64,000 nt of DNA, taken from Rossellomorea aquimaris (lineage in GTDB: Bacteria > Bacillota > Bacilli > Bacillales > Bacillaceae_B). The stretch covers positions 310,001 to 374,000 of the forward strand of contig NZ_JAIVAR010000001.1 in the NCBI RefSeq assembly GCF_020171925.1, given 5' to 3'. A program made the translations under genes and the position numbers. Under the pieces are notes generated by a model. That model did no database searches and was not told the DNA's origin. It saw only the letters and a list, made by a program, of their open reading frames with translations. Shown in pieces: positions 43,692 through 53,077 of this stretch. Positions within the stretch are counted from its first letter, which is position 1; the number at the start of each line of letters is the position of its first letter.

Positions 43692-44468
43692 TCATGTGCT
43701 TTGTATGATTGAGTTAATGGTATGCTGCGGTGAATTCTCAAAGAGTGAAAGATAGTGAAAGGGCTTATTCTCCGGGAATAAGATCTTCCTTATCTCTCTA
43801 GGGGAATGCCCGCTTTTATATTGTGTCATGACTTCATGCTGAAGATTTTCTAAATAATCCCTCTTTCGTTCCAACAGTCTTCTCCCATTCGGAAAGTACC
43901 CGCCGTGAGAACAATAAATCCCCTTGAAAGAGTGTTTCAATGTAATTTGAAGTGAGCGTATCAATTCAGGTACTGACTCGAATGAAAAATGGGAAGTTGG
44001 TGAATGGAAAAGATACAGATCACCAGTTAGGCAGAATCCGTTCTCTTCATCGATTAACACAATATGGTCATCTGCATGTCCCGGAGTGTGGACGACCTTT
44101 AAAGAATGCTCATTGGAATATACCATTTCTTCCGATCTTAATTCATATGGTTGGAACGATTTTCTGTTTCTCCAGAAAATCGACCTGTATAGTGGAAGAG
44201 TTGAATTAACCTTACATTCTGATACCCCTTTTTGATGAATCCATTGAGGGATCCCCAGTTGATCTTCAATCCATGCACAATTTCCAGTGTGGTCCTCGTG
44301 ATGATGGGTAAGGATGACTCTTTTGAAAGCGGTGTCCTCTACCAGGCTTCGAACCTGTTTATGTAAACTATATGGGCCCGTGTCTATCAGGATATCATCC
44401 ACTTGTGTAATGTAAACGTGCATTTTAAGACCGGCGACCCTCCTGACTAATTTAAATGTCTTGATCAA
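43692..44468 (-). CDS. Metallo-beta-lactamase fold hydrolase
   Basis: 258 residues from TTG 44468 (AAAGGAAG upstream). It has the metal motif HHHEDHTGN (~75-83), then HTPGHADDH and SHGGYF. This fold hydrolyses esters, amides or thioesters with a binuclear metal site; the sequence does not identify a substrate. The start of the N-terminal part, TFKLVRR and LIDTGPY, is typical of MBL-fold glyoxalase II-like proteins. A perfect palindrome in its upstream region is a likely operator. Confidence 0.88.
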   Translation of the reverse strand: MIKTFKLVRRVAGLKMHVYITQVDDILIDTGPYSLHKQVRSLVEDTAFKRVILTHHHEDHTGNCAWIEDQLGIPQWIHQKGVSECKVNSTLPLYRSIFWRNRKSFQPYELRSEEMVYSNEHSLKVVHTPGHADDHIVLIDEENGFCLTGDLYLFHSPTSHFSFESVPELIRSLQITLKHSFKGIYCSHGGYFPNGRRLLERKRDYLENLQHEVMTQYKSGHSPREIRKILFPENKPFHYLSLFENSPQHTINSIIQST

Positions 44469-44495
44469 GTCGGCACTTCCTTTGAATAAAGTTTG

Positions 44496-44509
44496 ATACT
44501 AATTAGTAT
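44496..44509. promoter_or_regulatory. Perfect 14-bp palindrome upstream of the MBL-fold gene
   Basis: ATACTAATTAGTAT lies 28 bp before the TTG start on the minus strand, where a repressor would block transcription. TetR-type operators often look like this; no regulator gene is adjacent. Confidence 0.5.
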
Positions 44510-44791
44510 TCGTAACAAAAGGGTGAAAATCCTTTCTGACTGTACGATAGGTCATTTGAGGAATGGCTCTTTTCACACATATAGGTGATAATACAGACTC
44601 AAGCGGGTGATTGGAGTTCAAGGCGGAGTATTCTTTTGAGTATACTCTATTCGCAAATTTTGTTTATTTTAGAAGAAGCGATGTGTTGATTTGCGCTCTA
44701 GGTGCACGCTTTCCATGTCCTTGATATTCTCATATCTCATTAGTGTGATATGATAGAAGAAACGAAAAATGTCATCTTAGGGGGGAACTTT

Positions 44792-45088
44792 GTGCAAAAG
44801 TGTCAAATGTGTAAAAATGCATTTGGATGGAAAGAATTGTTATTTTCAATTTGGGGTTCATACAAGCCGATAGAGTGTAAAAAGTGTGGGAAAAAGCACA
44901 CAATCAATTTCGCTTCCAAGTATGTGGTATCCTTGCTCATCATTTTCCCATCAGTATTCTTTGGATTGGTGTTTGCGCCTGACTGGGGATTGTCTAAACC
45001 GATTACGTTCGGATTGATCGTTTTCATCGCTTTTCTAATAAGCCTAGTACTGCCTTTCTTTGTCAAATATGAAGTGAAAACAAAGTAA
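44792..45088 (+). CDS. Cysteine-rich CXXC-20-CXXC-type membrane protein
   Basis: 98 residues from GTG 44792, which has GGGGGGAA upstream. Two CxxC pairs, CQMC (4-7) and CKKCGKKH (31-38), are separated by WKELLFSIWGSYKPIE and probably bind zinc. Two hydrophobic segments follow (VVSLLIIFPSVFFGLVF and IVFIAFLISLVLPFF). The layout matches the TIGR04104-type family of Bacillales. No enzymatic activity is known. An ATG further upstream (44750) has no ribosome site. Confidence 0.78.
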   Translation: MQKCQMCKNAFGWKELLFSIWGSYKPIECKKCGKKHTINFASKYVVSLLIIFPSVFFGLVFAPDWGLSKPITFGLIVFIAFLISLVLPFFVKYEVKTK

Positions 45089-45268
45089 TAACAGTACGGA
45101 CTGCCAGCACACAAAAAATTCGAAATTTCTACACATCTCCACTATCAAAGCGTGAAGTGTTGATATACAATGAATATATTCATTTCGGTTGTTTACATAA
45201 GGATGAAGAGAACCGTATCAAAAGCGGTAGACATATTAGCAATTTATGAGCTTTGAAGGAGAGAATAC

Positions 45269-46066
45269 ATGCTGGAGTATAAAATACATCAAGATAAATT
45301 TAAGGAATATGTTGTATTCCTCCATGGCATCGGTGGGAGCTCCACTATATTTGGAAAACAGCTTCATGTATTCAAGAAGCATTTCAATGTAATTACGATT
45401 CATTTGCCTGGCCATGGAAATTCACCAAGTGTGAAGAGTTATGAAGAGGACTTTTCCATTGATTTAAATATTCGCGAAGTATTAAATGTGCTTGATCATT
45501 TGGGGATAGAACGGGCACATTTCGTTGGGGTTTCCTTGGGATCGATCTTTATACATGCCTTGTTACAACGTCATCCTGAACGTGTGTTGAGTGCTGTTAT
45601 GGCAGGGTGCATCACTCGTTTCACAACATTTGCATCGATACTGTTAAAACTGGGAGACACGATAAAGTCGTTCATCCCATTCATGTGGCTGTATAAAATA
45701 TTCGCCTATATCATGATGCCGAGGAATAACCATGCCATTTCCCGAAAGCTATTTATCAGGGAAGCAAAAAAAATGAACCGGCATGACTTTCTTTGCTGGT
45801 ATCGATTGACACCATTTGTGAAATCGACTTATGAACGTGTTCAAGAACACGCATCTCATATTCCGAAGCTATACATATCTGGGAAGGAAGACCATTTATT
45901 TGTCAAAGCCCTTGAAAAGGATGTGCGCGAAGATCGTTCTGCAGAGAAAGTATTTTTGGACGATTGCGGACATGTGTGCAATGTTGAAAAACCGAAAGAA
46001 TTCAACGAACATGCACTGGATTTTCTAATTCGTCAGCAAACAATGTCACTCCGGAAAGTCCAATAA
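45269..46066 (+). CDS. Alpha/beta hydrolase
   Basis: 265 residues with GAAGGAG upstream of ATG 45269. It has oxyanion HGIGGSS (~19-25), nucleophile GVSLGS (~91-96), an aspartate in SGKEDHLF, and a histidine in CGHVCNVE. These form a typical Ser-Asp-His triad of small esterase or C-C hydrolase relatives. The substrate is unknown. It is monocistronic with its own terminator. Confidence 0.88.
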   Translation: MLEYKIHQDKFKEYVVFLHGIGGSSTIFGKQLHVFKKHFNVITIHLPGHGNSPSVKSYEEDFSIDLNIREVLNVLDHLGIERAHFVGVSLGSIFIHALLQRHPERVLSAVMAGCITRFTTFASILLKLGDTIKSFIPFMWLYKIFAYIMMPRNNHAISRKLFIREAKKMNRHDFLCWYRLTPFVKSTYERVQEHASHIPKLYISGKEDHLFVKALEKDVREDRSAEKVFLDDCGHVCNVEKPKEFNEHALDFLIRQQTMSLRKVQ

Positions 46067-46135
46067 TTCTAAAAGAATGGAATAAGCGGACATGATCATC
46101 GAGTGATGGATACCATTGTAAATAATTAATTCTTC

Positions 46136-46177
46136 AACGCCGGCTTCTGCCTTGTCAGAATGTCGGCGTTTTTTTGT
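46136..46177 (+). terminator. Terminator after the alpha/beta hydrolase gene
   Basis: AACGCCGGC...GTCGGCGTT stem followed by T7. Confidence 0.85.
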
Positions 46178-46254
46178 TTGTACAGGATTGATCTGTATTA
46201 AAAAGGGAAACTGGAAATTAAGCGAGAATATAGTCTTGAGGGGGATACATACAT

Positions 46255-46968
46255 ATGAATGATATTTGGAACTTTCAATCGGAAGATTTTCCTTTTGAGT
46301 TGTTTTCTGCTTCTCATATTATTGCGGTTATTCTGATGGTTTGTTTGATTTTTCTTCTATTTTTTTATCGGAAACGATTATCTGATGTAGGAAGAGGAGT
46401 GGTGAAGTGGGGGCTTGTTACAGTACTGATGATTGGTGAGATCTATTTTCAATTATGGTATGTGATTAATGGAGCTTGGTCACTTACGGTTAATCTTCCG
46501 TTGCAATTATGCTCGATCTCACTTTACTTATGTATTTTCATGCTCCTCTTTAAGAACCAATTTATTTTTGAGTGTGCATTTTTTTCAAGTATGACAGGCT
46601 CCTTCGTTGCCATGATTACGCCGGAATTATTTTTTGGGTATCCCCACATTCGGTTTTTTCAATTCTTTTCAATCCATGCCGCCATTGTTCTGTCATGTTT
46701 ATATATGGTGTGGGTAGAGGGGTTTACGGTTCGTTTTTCAACAGTAATCAAGTCCTTCCTTGCTCTGAATGTGATTGCCGCTATGGTCTATGTTGTCGAT
46801 AGGATCCTTGACGCGAATTATATGTTCCTTGTCAGGAAACCAGTCAATCCGGGCCTGATTGATTATCTTGGAGAGTATCCTTGGTATTTACTGTCACTTG
46901 AAGGAATTACGTTTTTTCTCTTTATCATATTATATATTGTCTTCAAGTTAGAAAGAAAATGGAATTAA
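46255..46968 (+). CDS. YwaF-like integral membrane protein
   Basis: 237 residues, about seven membrane helices. The beginning WNFQSEDFPFELFSASHIIAV and the QLCSISLYL and PWYLLSLEG segments fit the TIGR02206/YwaF family. Aromatic-rich helices with conserved Q and Y are typical. Function is unknown. The ATG follows TTGAGGGGG. Separated from plsY by ~70 bp with no clear terminator, so partial read-through is possible. Confidence 0.8.
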   Translation: MNDIWNFQSEDFPFELFSASHIIAVILMVCLIFLLFFYRKRLSDVGRGVVKWGLVTVLMIGEIYFQLWYVINGAWSLTVNLPLQLCSISLYLCIFMLLFKNQFIFECAFFSSMTGSFVAMITPELFFGYPHIRFFQFFSIHAAIVLSCLYMVWVEGFTVRFSTVIKSFLALNVIAAMVYVVDRILDANYMFLVRKPVNPGLIDYLGEYPWYLLSLEGITFFLFIILYIVFKLERKWN

Positions 46969-47040
46969 ATGAAACTTTTTCATTTTTAAATCGTCTATTA
47001 TTTAGGCATTTGAAAGAATGATAGACACAAAGGTGGTTCC

Positions 47041-47598
47041 ATGTATCATTACTTTATTGGGTTGTCTTCCGTCCTGTTGATCGCCTATTCAATAGGGAGC
47101 ATTACAGGCGCATACTATGTGGTGAAGCTATATACGGGTAAGGATATACGAAAGATTGGCAGCGGAAATGCCGGTGCCACGAACGCAGGGAGGATTCTTG
47201 GGAAAAAAGGTTTCTTCCTTACATTATTGATCGATGCCTCAAAGGTCTTCATCATCATGACAGTAGTCCGACTACTAGGAAAAGGGGATGAATGGCTTTT
47301 GGCCGCAAGTTCGATAGGTCTCATCTTCGGTCATTTATTCCCAATGCAGCTTGGCTTGCGTGGGGGAAAAGGGGTTGTTGTCTTCCTTTCCTCAGCTCTG
47401 TTTCTATCGCCGCTCTCAATGGCTGTATTCGCATTAATGATGCTGGCATCTTATGGTTGCACACGACGGTATACCTTTTCAGGCTTCGTGTCGATGGCAT
47501 CCATCCCGATTGCAGCAGGGGTGTTGGAAGGTTCAATGGTTACTACTTTTACGCTTTTTTTATTATTCGGTATTGTCTTACTATCACATAATAAATAA
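47041..47598 (+). CDS. PlsY-like glycerol-3-phosphate acyltransferase (paralogue?)
   Basis: 185 residues with AAAGGTGG before the ATG. Motifs of PlsY: GSITGAYYV, SGNAGATNAGR (~37-47) and GLRGGKGVV (~103-111). PlsY transfers acyl from acyl-phosphate to glycerol-3-phosphate, the first step of phospholipid synthesis. A single plsY usually sits near parE/parC in Bacillus; this one heads an operon with a LtaS-like gene, so it may be a paralogue serving lipoteichoic acid or a special lipid. 23 bp separate it from the next gene. Confidence 0.87.
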   Translation: MYHYFIGLSSVLLIAYSIGSITGAYYVVKLYTGKDIRKIGSGNAGATNAGRILGKKGFFLTLLIDASKVFIIMTVVRLLGKGDEWLLAASSIGLIFGHLFPMQLGLRGGKGVVVFLSSALFLSPLSMAVFALMMLASYGCTRRYTFSGFVSMASIPIAAGVLEGSMVTTFTLFLLFGIVLLSHNK

Positions 47599-47621
47599 TG
47601 TCATCATGAGGGGGTGCAACC

Positions 47622-48071
47622 ATGGGTCATCGTACATTAAAATATAAGATTGTAAATGGTCCATACGAGTTCCATCAGATTGAACAATTGAATGATCAAA
47701 CCGTAGTGGAAGAAATCTCTCAAAATGAAAGTGGTCGATTGAGGGTTCGATTTCATCATGGCAATACATCTATCATCGCAAAACGTCTAGAGGAGGTTAT
47801 GGGGATCATTTCAATACGGGCAGACAGACCTTTTTCCCTTGATTATAAGATGGATGACCTGGATGCATGCATCTTACCGCCTACTATCTCGAGAAAAGAA
47901 ATCGGTGATTTATGCAAAAGAAGAGGAGTAGGGATCAGCTGTGAGAACGGTTATCTTCACGAAAGGAACTGGATCCAACTTTCACTGATGGAATATCACC
48001 ATGATATTTTGGGAGCCTTGTCAGTCTTGAAAGGCGCAATTGAACCGAAGTTGGAAATCAGGTACTCATAA
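47622..48071 (+). CDS. Hypothetical protein between PlsY-like and LtaS-like genes
   Basis: 149 residues, GAGGGGG site before the ATG. Soluble, mixed alpha/beta; no membrane segment or motif I can name. The stop codon TAA abuts the ATG of the LtaS-like gene (TAAATG), so the two are translationally coupled. Its strict placement in a lipid/teichoic-acid operon suggests an accessory or regulatory role. Confidence 0.62.
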   Translation: MGHRTLKYKIVNGPYEFHQIEQLNDQTVVEEISQNESGRLRVRFHHGNTSIIAKRLEEVMGIISIRADRPFSLDYKMDDLDACILPPTISRKEIGDLCKRRGVGISCENGYLHERNWIQLSLMEYHHDILGALSVLKGAIEPKLEIRYS

Positions 48072-49922
48072 ATGGGCAGTATGGACAATTACATGCACAA
48101 ATTGAAAAATTCCAACGAAATTGCAATCATACTGTTGCTTTTATGGTTGAAAACCGTAATGGTCATGGTGGTTGGATTCAATATTCCTCTTCATTCATTT
48201 CTTGATGCGTTACTGATTTTTATCAATCCCATAGGTTCATTGATGATTGCAATTGGTTTCAGTTTTTATTTTGCGAAATCAATCAAACCATTAAAATTAT
48301 TCCTGATTTTTGTGTTTCTGACCGGTATACTATATGCAGATTTACTTTACTACCGATTTTATTCAGACTATGTTACGCTTCCGATTCTCTTCCAATTCAA
48401 GAACGTAGGAGGAATCGGACCCAGTACGTTTGAATTGATGAGTCCATGGGACATATTGCTTTTCGTGGATGTGATTTTCGCAGGGTGGTATCTGAAGAAT
48501 AAAAGAAGGATGATGTCAATTCCATCCGATATAAAAGTAAAATACATAACAATGAGCTTACTCATCTTGACATTGCCTATTCTGATCGGCCTTATTAAAG
48601 CACCTTATTTATTTCAGGAATCGTATGACCGGGAACAAATGGTGACGGCAATAGGTCCATTTAATTACCATGTCTACGATAGCGTATATGCATTAGCAGT
48701 CCATGTTGATCCGATCGTTGCTTCGAAAGTTGATACAAGTACACCTCTTAATTATACAACATCCAAAAAGGAGGACCATTCAGACCTTTTCGGTATAGCA
48801 GAAGGAAAGAATGTCATCTTAGTCAGCATGGAGTCAACCCAGAATTTTGTCATCAACTCAAAGATTGCGGGTAGTGAAGTTACGCCATTCCTGAATTCAT
48901 TAGTGAAAGATAGTTATTATTTCAATCAAATATATGATCAGACCGCGCAAGGAAAGACTTCAGATTCAGAGTTTATGATTGATAACGGACTGTATCCATT
49001 GTCAGGAGGCTCTGTTTTTGTGAGGTACCCGGATAATGAATTTTTAAGCATGCCTCGCATTTTACAAGATAAAGGAGGGTATTACTCCGCTGTTTTTCAT
49101 GGTAATGACGCTTCATTCTGGAATCGCGATAAGATGTATGACTCCTTGGGATACGATCGTTTTTATTCGAAGAAGGATTATGAAGTAACAGATCATAATT
49201 CAATTAACTATGGCATTAAGGATATTCCCTTTTTTGAGCAATCCATTTCTTACTTGAAGAATCTTCCACAGCCGTTTTACACCCGAATCATCACGCTTAC
49301 GAACCATTTTCCTTTTTTATTGGAAGAAGAAGATCAATATATCCCTCCTGCGACTACGAATGTGGATGTTGTGAATCGTTATGTAACAACGGTGCGATAT
49401 GAAGATGAGGCAATCAAGCGCTTCTTTGAGCGATTGAAGGAGAACGGAATCTATGAGGATTCCATCATCATTCTTTATGGTGATCATTATGGCATTTCTA
49501 AGAAATATGAGAGTGGGGTATTCGACCTGCTGGATATGGAAGATTCACCAAAGAATGAGTTGAAACTCCAAAAGGTTCCTCTGATCATCCACATACCTGG
49601 AATGAAAGGAAAGACGATCAACACCATAGGGGGAGAGATTGATATCCGGCCAACCATTCTTCATTTACTCGGTATCGAATCAAATGAAAATCTTTCTTTC
49701 GGTCATAATTTGTTTGCGAGGGTTGAAAATCATCCTGTCATTTTTAGAGATGGAGAGTTTGTAACGGAGAAATACTTCTTAAAAGATAACATTTGCTACA
49801 GTCGAAAAAACGGAAAGCAAACGTCAGCTGAGAAATGCGAACCATATCAAAAGATAGCAAGAAAAGAACTTGGAATGTCAGATGACATCATATTTGGCGA
49901 TTTATTAAGATTAATAGAATGA
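48072..49922 (+). CDS. LtaS-family phosphoglycerol transferase / sulfatase
   Basis: 616 residues. Five N-terminal membrane helices (to ~195) are followed by an extracellular sulfatase-fold domain. Key features are VSMESTQNFVI (metal Glu), QGKTSDSEF with the catalytic Thr near 295, NDASFWNRDKMYD, and the metal ligands in YGDHYGI. LtaS-type enzymes polymerise or prime glycerol-phosphate chains of lipoteichoic acid from phosphatidylglycerol. Its operon with a PlsY-like gene supports a lipid-linked role. Length is typical. Confidence 0.91.
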   Translation: MGSMDNYMHKLKNSNEIAIILLLLWLKTVMVMVVGFNIPLHSFLDALLIFINPIGSLMIAIGFSFYFAKSIKPLKLFLIFVFLTGILYADLLYYRFYSDYVTLPILFQFKNVGGIGPSTFELMSPWDILLFVDVIFAGWYLKNKRRMMSIPSDIKVKYITMSLLILTLPILIGLIKAPYLFQESYDREQMVTAIGPFNYHVYDSVYALAVHVDPIVASKVDTSTPLNYTTSKKEDHSDLFGIAEGKNVILVSMESTQNFVINSKIAGSEVTPFLNSLVKDSYYFNQIYDQTAQGKTSDSEFMIDNGLYPLSGGSVFVRYPDNEFLSMPRILQDKGGYYSAVFHGNDASFWNRDKMYDSLGYDRFYSKKDYEVTDHNSINYGIKDIPFFEQSISYLKNLPQPFYTRIITLTNHFPFLLEEEDQYIPPATTNVDVVNRYVTTVRYEDEAIKRFFERLKENGIYEDSIIILYGDHYGISKKYESGVFDLLDMEDSPKNELKLQKVPLIIHIPGMKGKTINTIGGEIDIRPTILHLLGIESNENLSFGHNLFARVENHPVIFRDGEFVTEKYFLKDNICYSRKNGKQTSAEKCEPYQKIARKELGMSDDIIFGDLLRLIE

Positions 49923-49955
49923 CGATAATATCATTATGTAAACTTATAATTGCAT

Positions 49956-50000
49956 TAAAAAAAAGGAAAGCGGGGACAAAATCCGCTCTCCTTTTTTTTA
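49956..50000. terminator. Bidirectional terminator between ltaS-like and kinase genes
   Basis: A-run, AGGAAAGCGG / CCGCTCTCCT stem and T-run; serves both convergent genes. Confidence 0.9.
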
Positions 50001-50011
50001 TCCTTTTAAGT

Positions 50012-51388
50012 TTACATCATAGGAAAAGAAATTTTGACTTTTGTCCCCTTGTTTTCTTCACTTTCATATTCGATCATTCCGTCCATTTCCCGGATGATCT
50101 TATTGGTGACCATGCTCCCAAGGCCCGTACCCTTGGATTTGGTTGTATAAAAGGGGAGGCCGATCTTCTTCATTTCTTCATGAGTCATGCCTTTACCATT
50201 ATCAGAGATGGTCACCATGATTCGATTAGAAGACATGATTTCTTTTGTTTCGATATGCACTTCACCCTTTACCTCGATGGCTTCAATCCCATTTTTGATC
50301 ACATTCATGATTGCTTGCTTCAAATGCTGTTCATCTCCAGTTATCCAATGCTTGCCTGAAGGGTGATAAGAGATGGCAACATTCGAGTAGGAAGCAAAGG
50401 GCCTTAATAGCTCTACGCAATCCTGGAGAACATTCTCTAAGTGAATGGTGGTGAGATGGAATGTTCCAGGTTTCGCAACATTTAAATAATCCGTTATGAT
50501 TTTGTTTGTCCGATCTAATTCAGCAAGAATCAGAGGAGAGTATTTTTTGAGTTGTTGATCTTCGCTTTCATCCGAAAGATGTTGGATGAAACCTCTTACC
50601 GTGGCAAGGGGATTTCGGATTTCATGTGCAATGGATGCAGCCATTTGTCCTGCCATATTCAATTTATCAAGATACATCATTTCTTCTATCTGCTTATTTG
50701 TACGGATCAGGTGCTCAATGATGTAAATCATCGAAATGAATGTAAGGCAGAACACGCTGAAATAGATAAAATAAAACTCAGTGTTCAAGATAGGAACATA
50801 GATATATATGCTGACAAAATAAATAGAAAAATAGACAATGAAGATCATCAAAGCCCAGATAAGCTTTGCCGATGAAGCGAGAAATACTTTTCGGAATGCC
50901 ACCGCAACAACGAATGCGAGAATGGAGACGATGATCCCGATTATCACATAGGGGCCATCTAGGATGAGACGGTATATTAAGACTAAAGTGAGCACCATGG
51001 TGCCTGATAACAAACCTGCATATAGAGTAACGATCAGGATTGCGATCATCCTTAAGTCAAAATGAGTGGCTCCGAGTGTTTCAATTGGATAAAGCATGCA
51101 TAGAAACGCTCCGAAAGCACCAATTAGTCCATAAGTAATCTTATGCTTCACACGCAGCATCGATTTCACCTTAAATGGGAATAGGACATTCGCATTGTAT
51201 GTTAAAGAAAATAGAATCGTAATATTAATCAATAAAGTCTTAATGAGAGTAATCAACGTGAGCCTCCATAATAAGTTGAACCAGAAATAATAGTCCCAAA
51301 CCTTCATAAGATACCAAATTCCAGTCCAATTGACAAGTGTTAATAGAAACGTATCGTGTTCATAAGGTATAGACTTGTGAGATGTCAC
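50012..51388 (-). CDS. Sporulation-type sensor histidine kinase (orphan)
   Basis: 458 residues. A membrane N-terminus with LytS/YhcK-like 5TM segments (~30-220) precedes a HisKA domain with SIAHEIRNPLATVRGF (His near 253) and HATPase_c (NVIKNGIEAI, DNGKGM, GTGLGSMV). The layout is like Kin-type kinases that phosphorylate Spo0F. No response regulator gene lies beside it, consistent with an orphan phosphorelay kinase. GTG 51388 has AAAGGGG only a few bases away, so an internal ATG (~MKVWDYYFWF) may be the true start. Confidence 0.88.
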   Translation of the reverse strand: MTSHKSIPYEHDTFLLTLVNWTGIWYLMKVWDYYFWFNLLWRLTLITLIKTLLINITILFSLTYNANVLFPFKVKSMLRVKHKITYGLIGAFGAFLCMLYPIETLGATHFDLRMIAILIVTLYAGLLSGTMVLTLVLIYRLILDGPYVIIGIIVSILAFVVAVAFRKVFLASSAKLIWALMIFIVYFSIYFVSIYIYVPILNTEFYFIYFSVFCLTFISMIYIIEHLIRTNKQIEEMMYLDKLNMAGQMAASIAHEIRNPLATVRGFIQHLSDESEDQQLKKYSPLILAELDRTNKIITDYLNVAKPGTFHLTTIHLENVLQDCVELLRPFASYSNVAISYHPSGKHWITGDEQHLKQAIMNVIKNGIEAIEVKGEVHIETKEIMSSNRIMVTISDNGKGMTHEEMKKIGLPFYTTKSKGTGLGSMVTNKIIREMDGMIEYESEENKGTKVKISFPMM

Positions 51389-51478
51389 ACCCCTTTCAAA
51401 GCATTTTCAGCAGGTATTTTCCTAGTCTTGAAGAATATATAAATATATATAGTACGTATAAAAAAAGGAGGAAACGAT

Positions 51479-52372
51479 TTGGGTGAAAGTGAAATAGTTG
51501 AAATTCCTAAGGTCATGCACCGAAAGATTCCGCTGAAAGAAATCGTGAAAAGGGTGATCCTGATAACGGCTGGTGCCATTATTATGGGAATAGGATTGGA
51601 AATCTTCCTTGTACCGAATAATGTTATCGACGGCGGTATTGTGGGAGTTTCAATTATTCTTTCCCATTTAACAGGGATGAAGCTTGGTTTCTTCATTTTC
51701 CTTCTCAATATCCCGTTCTTCTTCATAGGCTATAAGCAAATAGGGAAGACATTTGCGTTCTCCACCCTCTATGGAATCATCATCCTTTCAATCACGACCA
51801 TCTTCCTGCACTCAGTTCCTGCTTTCACTCAAGATATCCTTCTAGCCTCTCTATTTGGAGGAATCGTCCTCGGAATAGGTGTCGGGATGGTAATCAGGTA
51901 TGGGGGTTCGCTGGATGGGACAGAAATTCTGGCGATATTGTCCAGTAAGAAACTTCCGTTTTCGGTCGGGGAAATCATTATGTTCGTTAATTTATTCATC
52001 CTTTCAAGTGCTGGGTTTGTATTCAGTTGGGACAGAGCCATGTATTCGTTGCTCGCATATTATGTAGCGTTTAAATTGATTGATATTACAATTAAAGGAC
52101 TGGATGAGTCCAAGTCTGTATGGATCATAAGCGAGAATTACAATCAGATTGGTGATGCTCTCCTTCATCGATTGGGGAGAGGGGTTACATACCTAAAAGG
52201 AGAAGGTGCTTTCTCTGGGGATGATAAGAAAGTCATCTTTTGTGTCATCACCAGATTGGAAGAAGCGAAATTAAAGGACATCGTAATGGAGCATGATCCA
52301 TCGGCATTTCTTGCGATTGCAGATATTGCTGAAGTTAGAGGGGGAAGGTTTAAGAAAATGGATATTCACTAG
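51479..52372 (+). CDS. YitT/DUF2179-family membrane protein
   Basis: 297 residues from TTG 51479 (AAAGGAGG upstream, well spaced). Six membrane helices are followed by a soluble DUF2179 domain (~220-297; VWIISENYNQIGDALLHR, GVTYLKGEGAFSGDDKKVIF in pieces). Family motif VIRYGGSLDGTEILA is present. The family's function is unresolved. It is divergent from the histidine kinase. Confidence 0.88.
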   Translation: MGESEIVEIPKVMHRKIPLKEIVKRVILITAGAIIMGIGLEIFLVPNNVIDGGIVGVSIILSHLTGMKLGFFIFLLNIPFFFIGYKQIGKTFAFSTLYGIIILSITTIFLHSVPAFTQDILLASLFGGIVLGIGVGMVIRYGGSLDGTEILAILSSKKLPFSVGEIIMFVNLFILSSAGFVFSWDRAMYSLLAYYVAFKLIDITIKGLDESKSVWIISENYNQIGDALLHRLGRGVTYLKGEGAFSGDDKKVIFCVITRLEEAKLKDIVMEHDPSAFLAIADIAEVRGGRFKKMDIH

Positions 52373-52384
52373 ATCCTTCATGAA

Positions 52385-52426
52385 GAACAGTCCGGCATTA
52401 GTAAAATGCCGGACTGTTTAGTTTTA
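52385..52426. terminator. Terminator between YitT-like and YdcF-like genes
   Basis: AACAGTCCGGCAT/ATGCCGGACTGTT perfect stem; T-rich on + side. Confidence 0.88.
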
Positions 52427-53077
52427 TATCAATTGTCCTTCAGATGGGGCCACAAGGTGACCTTGAAGACCATAGTGGAGGATCCGTTGATATTCTCCCC
52501 AGACCCTCTTCCTCCCTACCTCGGAATCCATCCAATTGTCCCGGTTTATGACGATATCCCCATAGCTTGTTTCGAATGGATAAGGTATGTATGAACTATC
52601 CTCAGGGAAGTGCTTCTTGAGGGTTCTGATCTGCCTGCCGGCTGCATGGCCTTTACAGATAATAAGTAAGGATCTTGTAATGGAAAAGTCAACTAGTGCT
52701 TTTGCATACAAGACATTTTCCAATGAGTTTGTTGATTGGTCTTCGTATTCAATGATTTCTTCTGGAATCCCACCTTGAATCAGGTTGGAAATAATGACGG
52801 AAGCTTCCGTTAATGTTTGCGATGTTCTCCCTGTCCAATCCGGGTGCGCATGACCTGTCAGGCTTCTTCCCCCTGTTACGATGATCTTCGGTGCAAGCCC
52901 TAGGTCATACGCCTCAATTGCCTTTTCCCAGTGGCCGGGATGTGTGCCGGCAAAAACGAAAATCGCATCGCAAACCTTGGCATCTTCCTTTTTACCAAAC
53001 GTAAGCTCTGTGACGGTATTGATTTGATTGGTTGTAAGTTCGGGCATGTCAATCTCTTTTTGAATGATTGGTTTCAT
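52424..53077 (-). CDS. YdcF/DUF218-like protein
   Basis: 217 residues. AIFVFAGTHPGHWEKAIEAY opens the DUF218 fold, followed by IIVTGG and ENVLYAKAL. YdcF/SanA-type proteins have a Rossmann-like fold; E. coli YdcF binds S-adenosylmethionine, and others act in envelope permeability. Its start overlaps the NIPSNAP gene stop (ATGA at 53074-53077), a coupled pair. Confidence 0.83.
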   Translation of the reverse strand: MKPIIQKEIDMPELTTNQINTVTELTFGKKEDAKVCDAIFVFAGTHPGHWEKAIEAYDLGLAPKIIVTGGRSLTGHAHPDWTGRTSQTLTEASVIISNLIQGGIPEEIIEYEDQSTNSLENVLYAKALVDFSITRSLLIICKGHAAGRQIRTLKKHFPEDSSYIPYPFETSYGDIVINRDNWMDSEVGRKRVWGEYQRILHYGLQGHLVAPSEGQLI

